From Mucilaginibacter flavidus (GTDB lineage Bacteria > Bacteroidota > Bacteroidia > Sphingobacteriales > Sphingobacteriaceae), in NCBI RefSeq assembly GCF_024055575.1, contig NZ_JAMXOE010000007.1:177688-241687 (forward strand): a stretch of DNA of 64,000 bases, in the 5' to 3' direction. Below are positions 35,156 to 45,234 of the stretch, one piece after another; the stretch's first letter is position 1; each line of letters starts with the position of its first letter. Under the pieces are notes generated by a model, which worked only from the letters and a program-made list of their open reading frames with translations, was not told the DNA's origin and did no database searches. A program made the translations under genes and the position numbers.

Positions 35156-36919
35156 ATGAACACGGATGAGAAAACTACTTCAAACGAGTTAATAATTGCT
35201 AACCTGCGGTTGGCGCAACAAAGCGAAGAAAAACGCAAACGTGCGGAAGAGCTGATTATCGCCAACAAAGAGCTGGCTTTTCAAACCGAAGAAAAAGGAA
35301 AGAGGGCGAAAGAGCTAATTATTGCCGACAAGGAACTGGCATTTCAAACTAAGGAAAAAGGTAAGCGCGCTGAAGAATTAATTATAGCTAATAAAGAGCT
35401 GGCTTTTCAAGCTGGAGAAAAAGAGAAGAGAGCCGAGGAATTACTAATTGCCGATAAAGAACTGGCTTTTCAAACTAAAGAAAAAGGTAAACGGGCCGAA
35501 GAATTAGTGATAGCTAACAAAGAGCTCGCCTTTCAAACTGAAGAAAAAGGAAAGCGGGCAAACGAGTTAATAATTGCTGACAAAGAACTGGCTTTTCAAA
35601 CCAAGGAAAAAGGGAAACGCGCCGAAGAGCTAATTGTAGCTAATAAAGAACTGGCTTTTCAAAATAAAGAGAAGAAAAACAGGGCTGCTGAGCTAATTAT
35701 TGCCAACAAAGAGCTCATCTTTCAGAATAAAGAAAAAGAAAAGCGCGCAGCCGAACTGATTGTTGCCAACGAGGAGCTGGCCTTTCAGAATACGGAGAAA
35801 GAACATCGCGCAGCCGAGCTAATTATCGCAAACAAAGAGCTCATCTTTCAGAATAAAGAAAAAGAAAAGCGCGCAGCCGAACTGATTGTTGCCAACGAGG
35901 AGCTGGCTTTTCAAAACACAGAGAAGGAACATCGTGCGGCCGAGTTGATTATAGCCAATAAAGAGCTCATCTTTCAGAATGGGGAAAAAGAGAAGCGCGC
36001 CGCTGAGTTAATTATAGCTAACAAAGAGCTGGCATTTCAAAATACTGAAAAGGAACACAGGGCAGCAGAATTGATTATAGCCAATAAGGAACTTGTGTTT
36101 CAGAACGAAGAGAAAGAAAAGCGGGCCGGCGAATTGATTGTAACCAATAAAGAACTTAAAAAAGCGGAAGAAGAGGTTAGAAAATTTAATGAAAAACTGG
36201 AAAAGAAAGTAGTTGAGCGCACTGCGCAACTGGAAGCTGCCAACAAAGAACTGGGTTCATTTTCATATTCGGTATCTCATGATTTGCGTGCTCCCATAAG
36301 GGCCATCAACGGTTACGCACGTATTTTGGAGGAAGACTACTCGGAAAAATTTGATGAAGAAGGAACGAAAGTGCTGCGCTCGATCATGCGAAATTCAAAA
36401 AAAATGGGGGAGCTGATCGACGACCTGCTGGCTTTTTCGAAATTGGGCCGGAAACAGGTGGCGGTTACGGATATTAATATGAATGCCTTGGTAACCACCG
36501 TAAAGGACGATTTTTTAGTTGAGGACAACGAAAAAAGGACAACGTTTAAAACGGCAGTGCTGCCGCCGGCAAAAGGCGACCCATCGTTAATTAAACAGGT
36601 TTGGATAAACCTTATTTCGAATGCAATAAAATATTCAAAATACAAAGATAAAACGTGTATTGAAATTGGCGCCTATGAGGAGGGAAACTTAATTGTTTAC
36701 TACGTGAAGGATAACGGCGCTGGTTTTGATATGCAATACTACGACAAGCTTTTCGGGGTTTTTCAGCGCCTGCATTTGCAGGAAGTGTTTGAAGGAACCG
36801 GTATAGGACTGGCCATTGTGCAAAAAATTATTCAAAGGCACGGTGGCACGGTTTGGGCGAAATCAGTGATTAACCAGGGGGCCGAATTTTATTTTAGTCT
36901 GCCAAATATTAATGCTTAA
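35156..36919 (+). CDS. Cytoplasmic sensor histidine kinase with fifteen 21-residue repeats
   Basis: 587 aa, no membrane helix or PAS/GAF domain. Residues 11-325 are fifteen 21-residue repeats with consensus ELIIANKELAFQ then xxEKxKRAA; a decayed sixteenth follows. Three heptads per repeat suggest a long coiled coil. A DHp domain has the phospho-acceptor H375 (FSYSVSHDLRAPIRAINGYA), and the ATPase domain shows N (LIKQVWINLISNAIKYSK), G1 (VKDNGAGFDM), F (DKLFGVFQRLH) and G2 (GTGIGLAIVQKIIQRHGG) boxes. It resembles phytochrome-type kinases. A Rcp1-like receiver lies 15 bases downstream and is its probable partner. Confidence 0.92.
   Translation: MNTDEKTTSNELIIANLRLAQQSEEKRKRAEELIIANKELAFQTEEKGKRAKELIIADKELAFQTKEKGKRAEELIIANKELAFQAGEKEKRAEELLIADKELAFQTKEKGKRAEELVIANKELAFQTEEKGKRANELIIADKELAFQTKEKGKRAEELIVANKELAFQNKEKKNRAAELIIANKELIFQNKEKEKRAAELIVANEELAFQNTEKEHRAAELIIANKELIFQNKEKEKRAAELIVANEELAFQNTEKEHRAAELIIANKELIFQNGEKEKRAAELIIANKELAFQNTEKEHRAAELIIANKELVFQNEEKEKRAGELIVTNKELKKAEEEVRKFNEKLEKKVVERTAQLEAANKELGSFSYSVSHDLRAPIRAINGYARILEEDYSEKFDEEGTKVLRSIMRNSKKMGELIDDLLAFSKLGRKQVAVTDINMNALVTTVKDDFLVEDNEKRTTFKTAVLPPAKGDPSLIKQVWINLISNAIKYSKYKDKTCIEIGAYEEGNLIVYYVKDNGAGFDMQYYDKLFGVFQRLHLQEVFEGTGIGLAIVQKIIQRHGGTVWAKSVINQGAEFYFSLPNINA
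35186..36130 (+). repeat. 63-bp tandem repeats (15 units)
   Basis: Coding repeats of 63 bases. Units 9-10 and 11-12 form a 126-base higher-order repeat with a nearly identical stretch starting GAGCTCATCTTTCAGAATAA at 35711 and 35837, a mark of recent duplication. Unit number probably varies between strains. Confidence 0.9.
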
Positions 36920-36933
36920 AAATCAAAAAATAT

Positions 36934-37374
36934 ATGCCTTACAGCAACGTAGAAATTTTATTTGTTGAAGATAGCACAGACGATGCCATGCTAACCATCA
37001 GGGCCCTTAAAAAAAGTGGCTTTGCAAACAACCTGCATCATGTTAGCGATGGCGCCGAAGCGCTTGATTTTATTTATTGCCGGGGCGTTTACGCTTTGCG
37101 AAACATAAATGAGAACCCAAGACTAATATTGCTTGACCTTAAAATGCCCAAAATATCGGGTATGGAAGTGCTTGAAAAAATCAAATCAGATCCTGCTACC
37201 AGTTCAATCCCCGTAGTAATTCTAACATCATCAAAAGAAGACCCGGATATTCAAAGATGCTACGCCCTGGGCGCTAACAGCTACATAGCCAAACCCGTTG
37301 AAAGTGACAATTTTTTTAATACCATAAAGGAAATAGGCCTGTACTGGATGATACTGAGCCAATTGCCCAACTAA
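36934..37374 (+). CDS. Response regulator (Rcp1-like receiver)
   Basis: 146-aa single receiver domain: acidic pocket FVEDSTDDAML, phospho-Asp in LILLDLKMPKISGMEV, Thr in VVILTSSKED and Lys in SYIAKPVESDNF. It has no output domain, as with Rcp1 partners of phytochrome kinases. It probably takes phosphate from the adjacent kinase and passes it on or acts by protein contact. Confidence 0.93.
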   Translation: MPYSNVEILFVEDSTDDAMLTIRALKKSGFANNLHHVSDGAEALDFIYCRGVYALRNINENPRLILLDLKMPKISGMEVLEKIKSDPATSSIPVVILTSSKEDPDIQRCYALGANSYIAKPVESDNFFNTIKEIGLYWMILSQLPN

Positions 37375-37456
37375 ATAAACATAAATAATTTGAATACCAA
37401 TAATACGCTGATTTTGCTAATCCTAATTTGCAGATGCCGAATAATTTTAAATGTTG

Positions 37457-37477
37457 GCAGGCATAACACATGCCTGC
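37457..37477 (+). other. Perfect 8-bp hairpin between the two receiver genes
   Basis: GCAGGCAT, AACAC, ATGCCTGC. It has no T-run, so it is more likely an mRNA processing or stability element than a terminator. Confidence 0.4.
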
Positions 37478-37508
37478 ATAACAGAGCTGCTTCCCAAATT
37501 TAATTTTC

Positions 37509-38147
37509 ATGATCAACACCTGTAAAATACTTATACTAGAAGATAATCAGAGCGACGTTGACCTGCTCTGGCGTGAATTAAAAAGGAACGGATTAAACTT
37601 TAGCAGTGAAGTTGTTCAAACCCGCGATTCGTTTGTAAGCGCGCTTGATAATTATATGCCTGACATAATACTTTCGGATTATACGCTACCTGCCTTTGAT
37701 GGTGTTGCTGCTTTCAAAATAAAGCAAATAAAATCGCCTGATACCCCGTTCATAATCGTTTCGGGTTCAATTGGTGAAGAACGGTCGGTTGAGTTGATTA
37801 GGGATGGCGTAACCGATTACGCCCTGAAAGACAAGCTATTTTCTTTATGCCCCAAAATTAACCGCGCGCTGAAGGATGCCGAAGAAAAAAAGGTTAAACG
37901 AAACACCGATAAGGAGTTAAAAGCACAATACGAAAAATTATTAAAAATTGCGTTTTTACAATCGCACCAGGTTAGGGTACCTATAGCTAATATACTCGGA
38001 TTACACAACTTGTTTAATTTTGATGATCCAACAGACCCTGTGAATGGCAAAGTGCTCAATATGCTGAAGCTTGTGGCTGAAAACCTGGATATAACCATCC
38101 ACGAAATTGTGAAGAATACTAGTGAAATAAGGGAGATAATGAAGTGA
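37509..38147 (+). CDS. Receiver-DHp protein lacking an ATPase domain
   Basis: 212 aa. The receiver (about 1-125) carries LILEDNQSDVDLL, the phospho-Asp in ILSDYTLPAFDG and Lys in YALKDKLFSL. After a coiled-coil linker, residues 150-205 look like a histidine-kinase DHp domain (IAFLQSHQVRVPIANILGLH) with His in SHQVR, ending before any HATPase part. It could act as a phosphotransfer protein fed by the upstream kinase, or be a truncated kinase. Confidence 0.82.
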   Translation: MINTCKILILEDNQSDVDLLWRELKRNGLNFSSEVVQTRDSFVSALDNYMPDIILSDYTLPAFDGVAAFKIKQIKSPDTPFIIVSGSIGEERSVELIRDGVTDYALKDKLFSLCPKINRALKDAEEKKVKRNTDKELKAQYEKLLKIAFLQSHQVRVPIANILGLHNLFNFDDPTDPVNGKVLNMLKLVAENLDITIHEIVKNTSEIREIMK

Positions 38148-38323
38148 TTTTTGCTTGTTGACCCGTTGTAAATGTTTCTTTTTTTTTGCGTAAAACACAG
38201 TTTTGATATAGTAATCCGGCTATTTGGAGAAGATGGTGAATTGTTTCCCATAGCGTCCCGCCCATAATTCCAGCCATACATCAGCGAAATCAACGTAATC
38301 ATTACAAATCAGCGGTTCAAATC

Positions 38324-38354
38324 TGTGTAATCCCCATAAATAATTATAAATTTG
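38324..38354 (+). promoter_or_regulatory. thrS promoter candidate
   Basis: TGTG (one mismatch to TTTG) at 38324-38327, 19-base spacer, TAAATTTG at 38347-38354. A start near 38361 would give a leader of about 70 nt that contains both hairpins. Confidence 0.55.
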
Positions 38355-38368
38355 CCGCATAACTAACA

Positions 38369-38387
38369 AATCACTTTGTAGGTGATT
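38369..38387 (+). promoter_or_regulatory. thrS leader hairpin 1: tRNA-Thr anticodon-arm mimic
   Basis: AATCAC pairs with GTGATT around the seven-base loop TTTGTAG. In tRNA numbering the loop gives U33, UGU at 34-36 and A37; UGU is a threonine anticodon. Confidence 0.65.
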
Positions 38388-38415
38388 AATAACAATTCAA
38401 TTTTTATAAACTTTA

Positions 38416-38435
38416 AATCATAGTTGTAGATGATT
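38416..38435 (+). promoter_or_regulatory. thrS leader hairpin 2, covering the start codon
   Basis: AATCAT pairs with ATGATT around AGTTGTAG; the ATG of thrS (38430) is in the 3' arm. The loop again shows UUGUA. Compared with hairpin 1 the closing C-G pair is U-A. Confidence 0.65.
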
Positions 38436-40355
38436 AATATTACACTCCCTGATGGGTCCCTTCGTCAGTACGAAAAAGGAACATCATCCATGCAGATTGC
38501 ACAGTCAATCTCCGAAGGATTAGCACGAAACGTATTAGCGGCCGAAGTTGATGGCCAGGTTTGGGATGCAGGCCGAGCCATTGAGCAGGATGCCCATGTA
38601 AAATTATTAACCTGGAACGATTTACAGGGTAAGGCTACGTTCTGGCACTCATCAGCTCACTTAATGGCCGAGGCTTTAGAAGCGCTTTATCCGGGCACTA
38701 AATTCGGCATAGGCCCAGCAATCGAAACAGGTTTTTATTATGATGTTGATTTTGGCGACCGCGTGTTCTCATCTGACGAGTTTAAGCAGATTGAAGACAA
38801 GATGCTGGAACTGGCCAGGACAAAAGAAGAATTTTCGCGCAAAGCAGTAAGCAAGGCCGATGCCATTGACTATTTCACCGAAAAAGGCGATGAGTACAAA
38901 CTTGACCTGATAAAGGATTTGGCAGATGGCACCATCACTTTTTACACACAAGGTAATTTCACCGACTTATGTCGCGGGCCGCATATCCCCAACACAAGCT
39001 TTATAAAGGCTGTTAAGCTAATGAGCGTTGCCGGTGCCTACTGGCGTGGCGATGAAAGCCGCAAACAGCTTACCCGCATATACGCCGTTACCTTCCCTAA
39101 AGCCAGCGAACTAACCGAATACCTGCACATGCTGGAGGAGGCCAAAAAACGCGATCACCGCAAATTGGGTAAGGAAATGGAACTGTTTGCCTTCAGCGAA
39201 AAAGTGGGCATGGGCCTGCCTTTGTGGTTGCCTAAAGGTGCGGCTTTGCGTGAGCGCCTAACTAACTTTTTGCAAAAGGCACAGGTAAAAGCAGGGTATG
39301 AGCAGGTTATCACCCCACATATCGGGCATAAAAATCTGTATGTAACTTCCGGCCATTATGAAAAATACGGCGCAGATTCGTTCCAGCCTATAAAAACGCC
39401 GCAGGAAGGCGAGGAGTTCTTTTTAAAACCGATGAACTGCCCGCACCATTGCGAGATATACAAAACCAAACCGCGCTCCTATAAGGATCTCCCGGTACGA
39501 TATGCCGAGTTTGGCACTGTTTATCGTTACGAGCAAAGTGGCGAATTGCACGGTTTAACCCGCGTGCGTGGCTTTACACAGGATGATGCCCATTTATTTT
39601 GCCGGCCTGACCAGGTGAAGGATGAGTTTAAAAAGGTCATTGACCTTGTATTATATGTATTCGGTGCTTTGGGTTTTGAGGACTATACCGCCCAGGTATC
39701 GCTTCGCGACCCTAACAATAAGGCCAAGTATATTGGTACCGATGAGAACTGGGCATTGGCCGAATCGTCAATTATAGAAGCGGCGGCGGAGAAAGGCTTG
39801 CGTACTGTGGTAGAATATGGGGAAGCGGCATTTTATGGACCGAAACTTGATTTTATGGTAAGGGATGCACTGGGCCGTAAATGGCAGCTGGGCACCATTC
39901 AGGTCGACTATAATTTACCTGAACGCTTCGAGCTGGAATACACCGGCAGTGATAACCAGAAACACCGCCCGGTGATGATTCACCGGGCTCCGTTTGGCTC
40001 ACTGGAAAGGTTTGTAGCTGTGCTAATTGAGCATTGTGCTGGCAATTTCCCGTTATGGCTTTCGCCCGAACAATTTATTATTTTGCCTATCTCTGAAAAA
40101 TATGAAGATTATGCAAAAAAACTTTCAGAATCGTTAAAAGATTCCGATATTTGCGGGCTTATTGATTTCAGGGACGAGAAGATTGGTCGGAAGATTAGGG
40201 ACGCTGAAGTCAAAAAAATCCCTTACATGTTGATTGTGGGCGAAAAAGAAACTGCCGAAGGCTTGGTTTCTGTACGTAAACACGGCGAGGGAGATTTGGG
40301 AAGTATGAGCATTGAAGAATTTAAAAAACAAATAATTAAAGAAATAACAGTATAA
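38430..40355 (+). CDS. thrS: Threonyl-tRNA synthetase
   Basis: 641-aa class II synthetase. TGS domain about 1-62, then the N2 editing domain ([20 protein letters not shown]; the zinc-like HxxxH for Ser-tRNA proofreading), the catalytic core with motif 2 ([20 protein letters not shown], then [17 protein letters not shown]) and motif 3 ([20 protein letters not shown]), the zinc Cys in [10 protein letters not shown], and the anticodon-binding domain near 535-640. It charges tRNA-Thr. It heads an operon with infC, rpmI and rplT. Confidence 0.97.
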   Translation: MINITLPDGSLRQYEKGTSSMQIAQSISEGLARNVLAAEVDGQVWDAGRAIEQDAHVKLLTWNDLQGKATFWHSSAHLMAEALEALYPGTKFGIGPAIETGFYYDVDFGDRVFSSDEFKQIEDKMLELARTKEEFSRKAVSKADAIDYFTEKGDEYKLDLIKDLADGTITFYTQGNFTDLCRGPHIPNTSFIKAVKLMSVAGAYWRGDESRKQLTRIYAVTFPKASELTEYLHMLEEAKKRDHRKLGKEMELFAFSEKVGMGLPLWLPKGAALRERLTNFLQKAQVKAGYEQVITPHIGHKNLYVTSGHYEKYGADSFQPIKTPQEGEEFFLKPMNCPHHCEIYKTKPRSYKDLPVRYAEFGTVYRYEQSGELHGLTRVRGFTQDDAHLFCRPDQVKDEFKKVIDLVLYVFGALGFEDYTAQVSLRDPNNKAKYIGTDENWALAESSIIEAAAEKGLRTVVEYGEAAFYGPKLDFMVRDALGRKWQLGTIQVDYNLPERFELEYTGSDNQKHRPVMIHRAPFGSLERFVAVLIEHCAGNFPLWLSPEQFIILPISEKYEDYAKKLSESLKDSDICGLIDFRDEKIGRKIRDAEVKKIPYMLIVGEKETAEGLVSVRKHGEGDLGSMSIEEFKKQIIKEITV

Positions 40356-40356
40356 C

Positions 40357-40923
40357 TTGGCATTAAACAAACCTTTCAACAGAGGACCCAGGCTACCATT
40401 TAAGAAAAAGGAAGCCGAACACAACATTAATCAATTTATCAGGGCCCAGGAGGTCCGTTTGGTAGGCGACAACATTGAACAGGGGATTTACTCCCTGCGT
40501 GATGCGCTGGCTTTAGCTGAAGAGCAGGAATTGGATCTTGTTGAGATATCTCCAAACGCAGTACCTCCAGTTTGTAAAATAACTGACTACAATAAGTTTA
40601 TTTACGAGCAGAAGAAAAAGCTGAAGGAGATTAAAAGTAACGCCAAACAAACCGTTATTAAAGAAATAAGGTTTGGACCGAATACTGATGACCATGACTT
40701 TGAATTTAAATTAAAGCATGCCATTAAGTTTTTGGAAGCTGGCGAAAAGGTGAGGGCTTACGTACACTTTAAAGGCCGTGCGATAGTTTACAAAGAGCAG
40801 GGCGAGATATTGCTGCTGCGCTTTGCACAGGCACTGGAAGATGTGGGTAAGGTTGAGCAATTGCCGAAACTTGAAGGAAAGCGAATGTTTTTGACCGTTA
40901 CGCCGAAAGCAGCGAAAAAATAG
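40357..40923 (+). CDS. infC: Translation initiation factor IF-3
   Basis: 188 aa. The N-terminal domain ([20 protein letters not shown]) is followed by a basic linker ([19 protein letters not shown]) and the C-terminal domain ([20 protein letters not shown]). IF-3 keeps subunits apart and checks the start codon. The only start consistent with spacing is TTG at 40357, one base after the thrS stop; E. coli infC likewise uses a rare start (AUU) for self-control. It is second in the thrS operon. Confidence 0.94.
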   Translation: MALNKPFNRGPRLPFKKKEAEHNINQFIRAQEVRLVGDNIEQGIYSLRDALALAEEQELDLVEISPNAVPPVCKITDYNKFIYEQKKKLKEIKSNAKQTVIKEIRFGPNTDDHDFEFKLKHAIKFLEAGEKVRAYVHFKGRAIVYKEQGEILLLRFAQALEDVGKVEQLPKLEGKRMFLTVTPKAAKK

Positions 40924-40999
40924 ATTCAAGACTATAAGAATCAAGAGGCAAGATAAGAAATTCTTGATTCCTGACTCTTTATTTCTTGTTTCTCGACTA
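40923..40999. repeat. CAAGAATCAAG dispersed repeat
   Basis: AGAATCAAGAGGCAAGATAA and AAATTCTTGATTCCTGACTC form a loose inverted repeat in the infC-rpmI spacer. Confidence 0.55.
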
Positions 41000-41035
41000 C
41001 GTAATTAATTAAAATAAATATATACAAACACGGTT

Positions 41036-41236
41036 ATGCCAAAAATGAAAACCAATTCCAGTGCCAAAAAGCGCTTTAAGCTTACTGGAACAGGTAAAAT
41101 CACAAGGAAGAACGCCTATAAAAGCCACATCTTAACCAAGATGTCGACAAAACGTAAGCGTAACTTAACTCACACCAGCTTAGTTTCTGATGCTGATATG
41201 GGTAACGTTAAACGTATGCTTTGCATAGGTAAGTAA
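41036..41236 (+). CDS. rpmI: Ribosomal protein bL35
   Basis: 66-aa basic protein with the bL35 signature ([35 protein letters not shown]). It precedes rplT, the usual order. Part of the large subunit. Confidence 0.96.
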   Translation: MPKMKTNSSAKKRFKLTGTGKITRKNAYKSHILTKMSTKRKRNLTHTSLVSDADMGNVKRMLCIGK

Positions 41237-41311
41237 TTAACAATTTTTTTAACCAGGTATTAGAGTATTACAAGTTCATTAAATTGACACTCACTACCAA
41301 AAAACAACAAC

Positions 41312-41656
41312 ATGCCACGTTCAGTTAACGCAGTAGCGTCGAGAAGACGCCGGAAAAGAATCATGAACCTTGCAAAAGGTTATTGGGGTTCACGCAGCAA
41401 GGTTTACACTGTTGCAAAAAACACAGTAGAAAAAGGTTTACAGTACGCTTACCGCGACCGTAAGACCAAAAAAAGAGAATTCAGGGCTTTATGGATACAG
41501 CGTATTAACGCAGGTGCCCGTCAGCACGGAATTTCTTACTCACAATTAATGGGTAAATTAACAGCTAAAGAAATTGGCTTAAACCGTAAGGTACTTGCTG
41601 ATTTAGCTATGAACCACCCAGATGCTTTTAAAGCAGTTGTGGATGCAGTGAAATAA
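41312..41656 (+). CDS. rplT: Ribosomal protein bL20
   Basis: 114 aa with the N-terminal extension [20 protein letters not shown] and the block [20 protein letters not shown]. It is needed for early 50S assembly and in other bacteria represses the infC-rpmI-rplT mRNA. It is last in the operon and followed by a terminator. Confidence 0.97.
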   Translation: MPRSVNAVASRRRRKRIMNLAKGYWGSRSKVYTVAKNTVEKGLQYAYRDRKTKKREFRALWIQRINAGARQHGISYSQLMGKLTAKEIGLNRKVLADLAMNHPDAFKAVVDAVK

Positions 41657-41708
41657 AACTAAGATTCTTTGGATAAAAAGATTTTAGGATCAAAAGTTCT
41701 ATATTGTA

Positions 41709-41735
41709 AAAGCCCGCTTAATGCGGGCTTTTTTG
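41709..41735 (+). terminator. Operon terminator after rplT
   Basis: AGCCCGC, TTAAT, GCGGGCT, then TTTTTT. The rest of the gap to 42125 has only a doubtful 60-codon frame at 41780-41962 with one hydrophobic segment. Confidence 0.85.
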
Positions 41736-42125
41736 TTACCTCGGTTGTTGTCGTTAAAGTGTAATGTTGTCTACTGCTAATGTGTTGGGGCATACTGAAG
41801 CTTCGATCTTCTGCGGGGAGGGGCACCGCGCCTTTAGCCCATAAATATACCGCCTGGTTTTGCGCATTGTCCCTCAAAAGCTACTTAAAGCAGACTTACA
41901 TCTTTGTAATTATCTCCTTGTCGGTAGGCTTAATTTACATCGTAAGCAAATATTTTTCATAAGCAACGTTTTACTTAATAGGCACGTGTTATATATAATA
42001 ATAGTATGCAAAGTGCTATTTTTTTAATTTTCACGTAAATACTTTGTGACTTTTGTTGCATTAAAGGCAATTTTTTATTAATTTACCACTTGCTATACCG
42101 TTGAACAATAATTAATTAATCACAT

Positions 42126-45100
42126 ATGAAGAAAACTCTACTCTCGTTTTTTCTTTTATTTTCCTGTTTGTCACTCGCATTTGCTCAAAGTAAAGTGGTA
42201 AAGGGTAAAGTAACAGATGTAAAAGACGGATCGCCTTTACCCGGGGTAACGGTGATCGCCAAAGGTGCCAAATCAGCCGGCACGCAAACAGATTTAAATG
42301 GTTTATATTCGTTAAACGTTCCGGATGGAGCAACCGCGTTAACATTTAAATACATTGGTTATAAAGATGCTAATTTGCCCATAACCGGTGCCACAGTTGA
42401 CGCGCAGATGGACGTTGACCCCAAACAGCTAACTGAGGTAGTTGTGGTTGGTTACGGTACACAAAAACGTGCCAGCATCACAGGTTCTATCGCAACAGTA
42501 TCAGGTAAAGAAACGGAAAATACACCAGTAACCAGTTTTGAGCAGGCGTTACAGGGCAAAACCGCAGGTGTTAATATCCAGGCCAATAACGGTAAACTGG
42601 GGCAGGGTATCAAAATCAGCGTGCGCGGTACAGCTTCTATATCAGGCGGCACGCAACCATTGGTGGTAATTGATGGTATTATTGCCAATCAGATTGATTT
42701 GTCGAGCAATGGCGCCACAACCGACCCACTTGCCGACCTGAACTTTAACGATGTTGAATCGTTTCAGGTATTAAAAGATGCATCTGCATCAGCAATATAT
42801 GGCGCCAGGGGGTCAAATGGTGTAATTATCATCACCACGAAAAAAGGAAAAATTGGCACTGCTAAAATAAGCTTTAATGCGCAATTTGGTTACAGCAAAC
42901 CATCAGGGGAACGCAAGTTTTTAAATACCGACCAATGGTTAGCGCTCCAGGAACGCGCCGCGATAGGAGCGGCCACGCAGGACGTATTGCAAGGATTTGA
43001 GCCTGATTTGGCAACTGCTCAGGCTGATGAAAAAGCTTATATTGAAGGCAAGTTTACTACCCTTTCTGCAGGGAATACCAACTGGCGCACTTACAACACA
43101 GATTGGGGCAAGCAGGCCTTTCAAACCGCACCGCAACAACAGTATGACCTGAATTTTACGGGCGGCAGCGAAAAAACCACCTATTACATAGGCGGCCAGG
43201 CGCTAAACCAAACAGGTATTCTTAAAGGCAACCAGTTTCAACGCTACAGTGGCAGGGTAAATATCGACACTAAAATATTTAGCAATTTTAATATTGGTAT
43301 GAATTTGAACTTTACACATACCTATAATAAACGAGTAGCTAACGATGACAATTTTAACACGCCGCTGCAAATTGTAGCGCTATCGCCCATAACACCGGTA
43401 ATCGACCCGCGTTCGGGCTTAATAAGTGGTACGCCGCCGGGTTCGAGCAGTAGCTTCCCGCTTTATTATAACCCGTTGATAAGCGTCGATAACGAATATT
43501 TTCACACAAACGTTTATCGTACGCTGGGAAATGTTTTTGCTAACTGGGATATTTCAAAACACTTGAATTTCCGTTCGGAATTTGGCGTCGACCAGACCAA
43601 CCAAAATTAGGATAGCTATGCCAACAGTTTAACTATCAGGAACACAGGTACCCCTCATGGTTTTGGCGAAAACAGAAATGCCGACGTGGTTAACTTTACA
43701 GTGAATAACTATTTAACTTATAAAAACGTTTTTGCGCAAAGCCATTCGCTTGATGTTACTGTTGGCAATAGCTATCAATACAGTCACGCCACTACTAACG
43801 ACATCCAGGGCAAACAATTCCCGTCAGATTCCTATCGTGAGATAGCTTCGGCTGCCGAGAAATCCGGAGGTTCATCTACACAGGCCGAATTTAGTTTTGT
43901 ATCTTATTTTGCAAGGGCCAATTATGCATACAAGGGCCGATACCTGCTTTCCGGAAGTGTTAGGACCGATGGCTCATCGAGATTTGGTGCAAACAACAGG
44001 TACGGGGTTTTCCCTTCAGGCTCGCTTGGTTGGGTGTTAACCGAGGAAGACTTCATGAAGAAATTCAACTCGTTAAGCAACTTAAAGTTGAGGGTTAGTT
44101 ATGGTTTAACGGGTAATGCCGAAATTGGCAACTATGCCGCACTCGGTTTGTTTTCGGGTGATGCAGGGTACAACGGCGTTGCCGGTCAGCGTTTCTTCCA
44201 ACTCGAAAATCCTAACCTGAAATGGGAGAAAACAACCCAAATCAATCTTGGTTTAGATTGGGGCTTTTTCAATAATCGGCTTTCGGGAAGCATCGATGTC
44301 TACCGGAAAAATACTTCCGATTTATTATTAAATGTTAACATACCCGAAACGCTTGGTTTAGGTTCGCAACTGCAAAACTTGGGTAAGCTTTACAACAAAG
44401 GTATCGAGCTGACTGTATCGGGCGATATTTTCGTAGGCAAGTTCAGATGGAACGCAAGCTTTAATGCCGCCTATAATAAAAACGTAGTAACCTATGTGCA
44501 GGGGCAGATAATTGATGATGGCGCCGATTTAAACCGCGTTATCGAAGGGCAGCCTATCGGTGTGTTTTATGGGCGTGAATTTGCTGGCGCCGACCCTGCT
44601 AACGGTGACGCATTATATTACCTGAATACCAAAAATGCAGATGGCACCATAAACCGCACTAAAACAAATGATTATAATACCGCCCAAAGCGTTCCCTTAG
44701 GTAACCCAACACCACCGTGGACGGGAGGTATTACCAACACATTTGGTTATAAAGGCTTCGACCTTACATTTTCAATTTACGGCTCGTTCGGCAACAAAAT
44801 TTATAATGGCGGCGGCCAGTATATGAGTTCATCAGCAAGTAACGGCCTGGACAATCAAACTATTGACCAGTTGAATTATTGGAACAAACCAGGTGATATT
44901 ACCATGGTGCCCGAACCCCGCTTATTTTATCCGAATGGTACCGACCCTTCCAGCAGGTATTTATCGGGCGGTTCATACGTACGTTTAAAAACAGCGTCAA
45001 TCGGCTACACCTTCGCTTCAGACATGCTTAAAAAAATCAAAATTGATAAATTAAGGGTGTTTGTAAACGGCTATAACCTGTTTATCATAACAAAATACAA

Positions 45101-45218
45101 AGGATGGGATCCTGAAGTAAATACCGATTTCCTTGCGAGCAATATCAACCTTGGGAACGACTTCTACTCGGCCCCGCAGCCGCGTACCATTACTTTTGGA
45201 GTGAATGTTGGATTATAA
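42126..45218 (+). pseudogene. susC: SusC-type TonB-dependent receptor interrupted by an amber codon
   Basis: The frame runs 1030 codons, the normal SusC length, but codon 495 (43608-43610) is TAG. Features: signal peptide ending LAFAQ, carboxypeptidase-regulatory-like domain (about 25-100; GKVTDVKDGSPLPGVTVIAK), plug (TEVVVVGYGTQKRASITGSI, then LKDASASAIYGARGSNGVII), and a barrel on both sides of the stop, ending ITFGVNVGL. The second half continues in frame directly after the TAG (DSYANSL). With SusD it would import a glycan or other polymer. The break could be a true nonsense mutation or a base-call error. Confidence 0.85.
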
Positions 45219-45234
45219 TTTAAAAAGTAAGGAC

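Noticed and set aside
35186..36130. Regular 63-bp repeats that could suggest a CRISPR array
   Set aside because: There are no unique spacers; the repeats encode a continuous coiled coil.
41780..41962. 60-codon frame after rplT with one hydrophobic segment
   Set aside because: No start context, no family resemblance, and a competing frame on the other strand.
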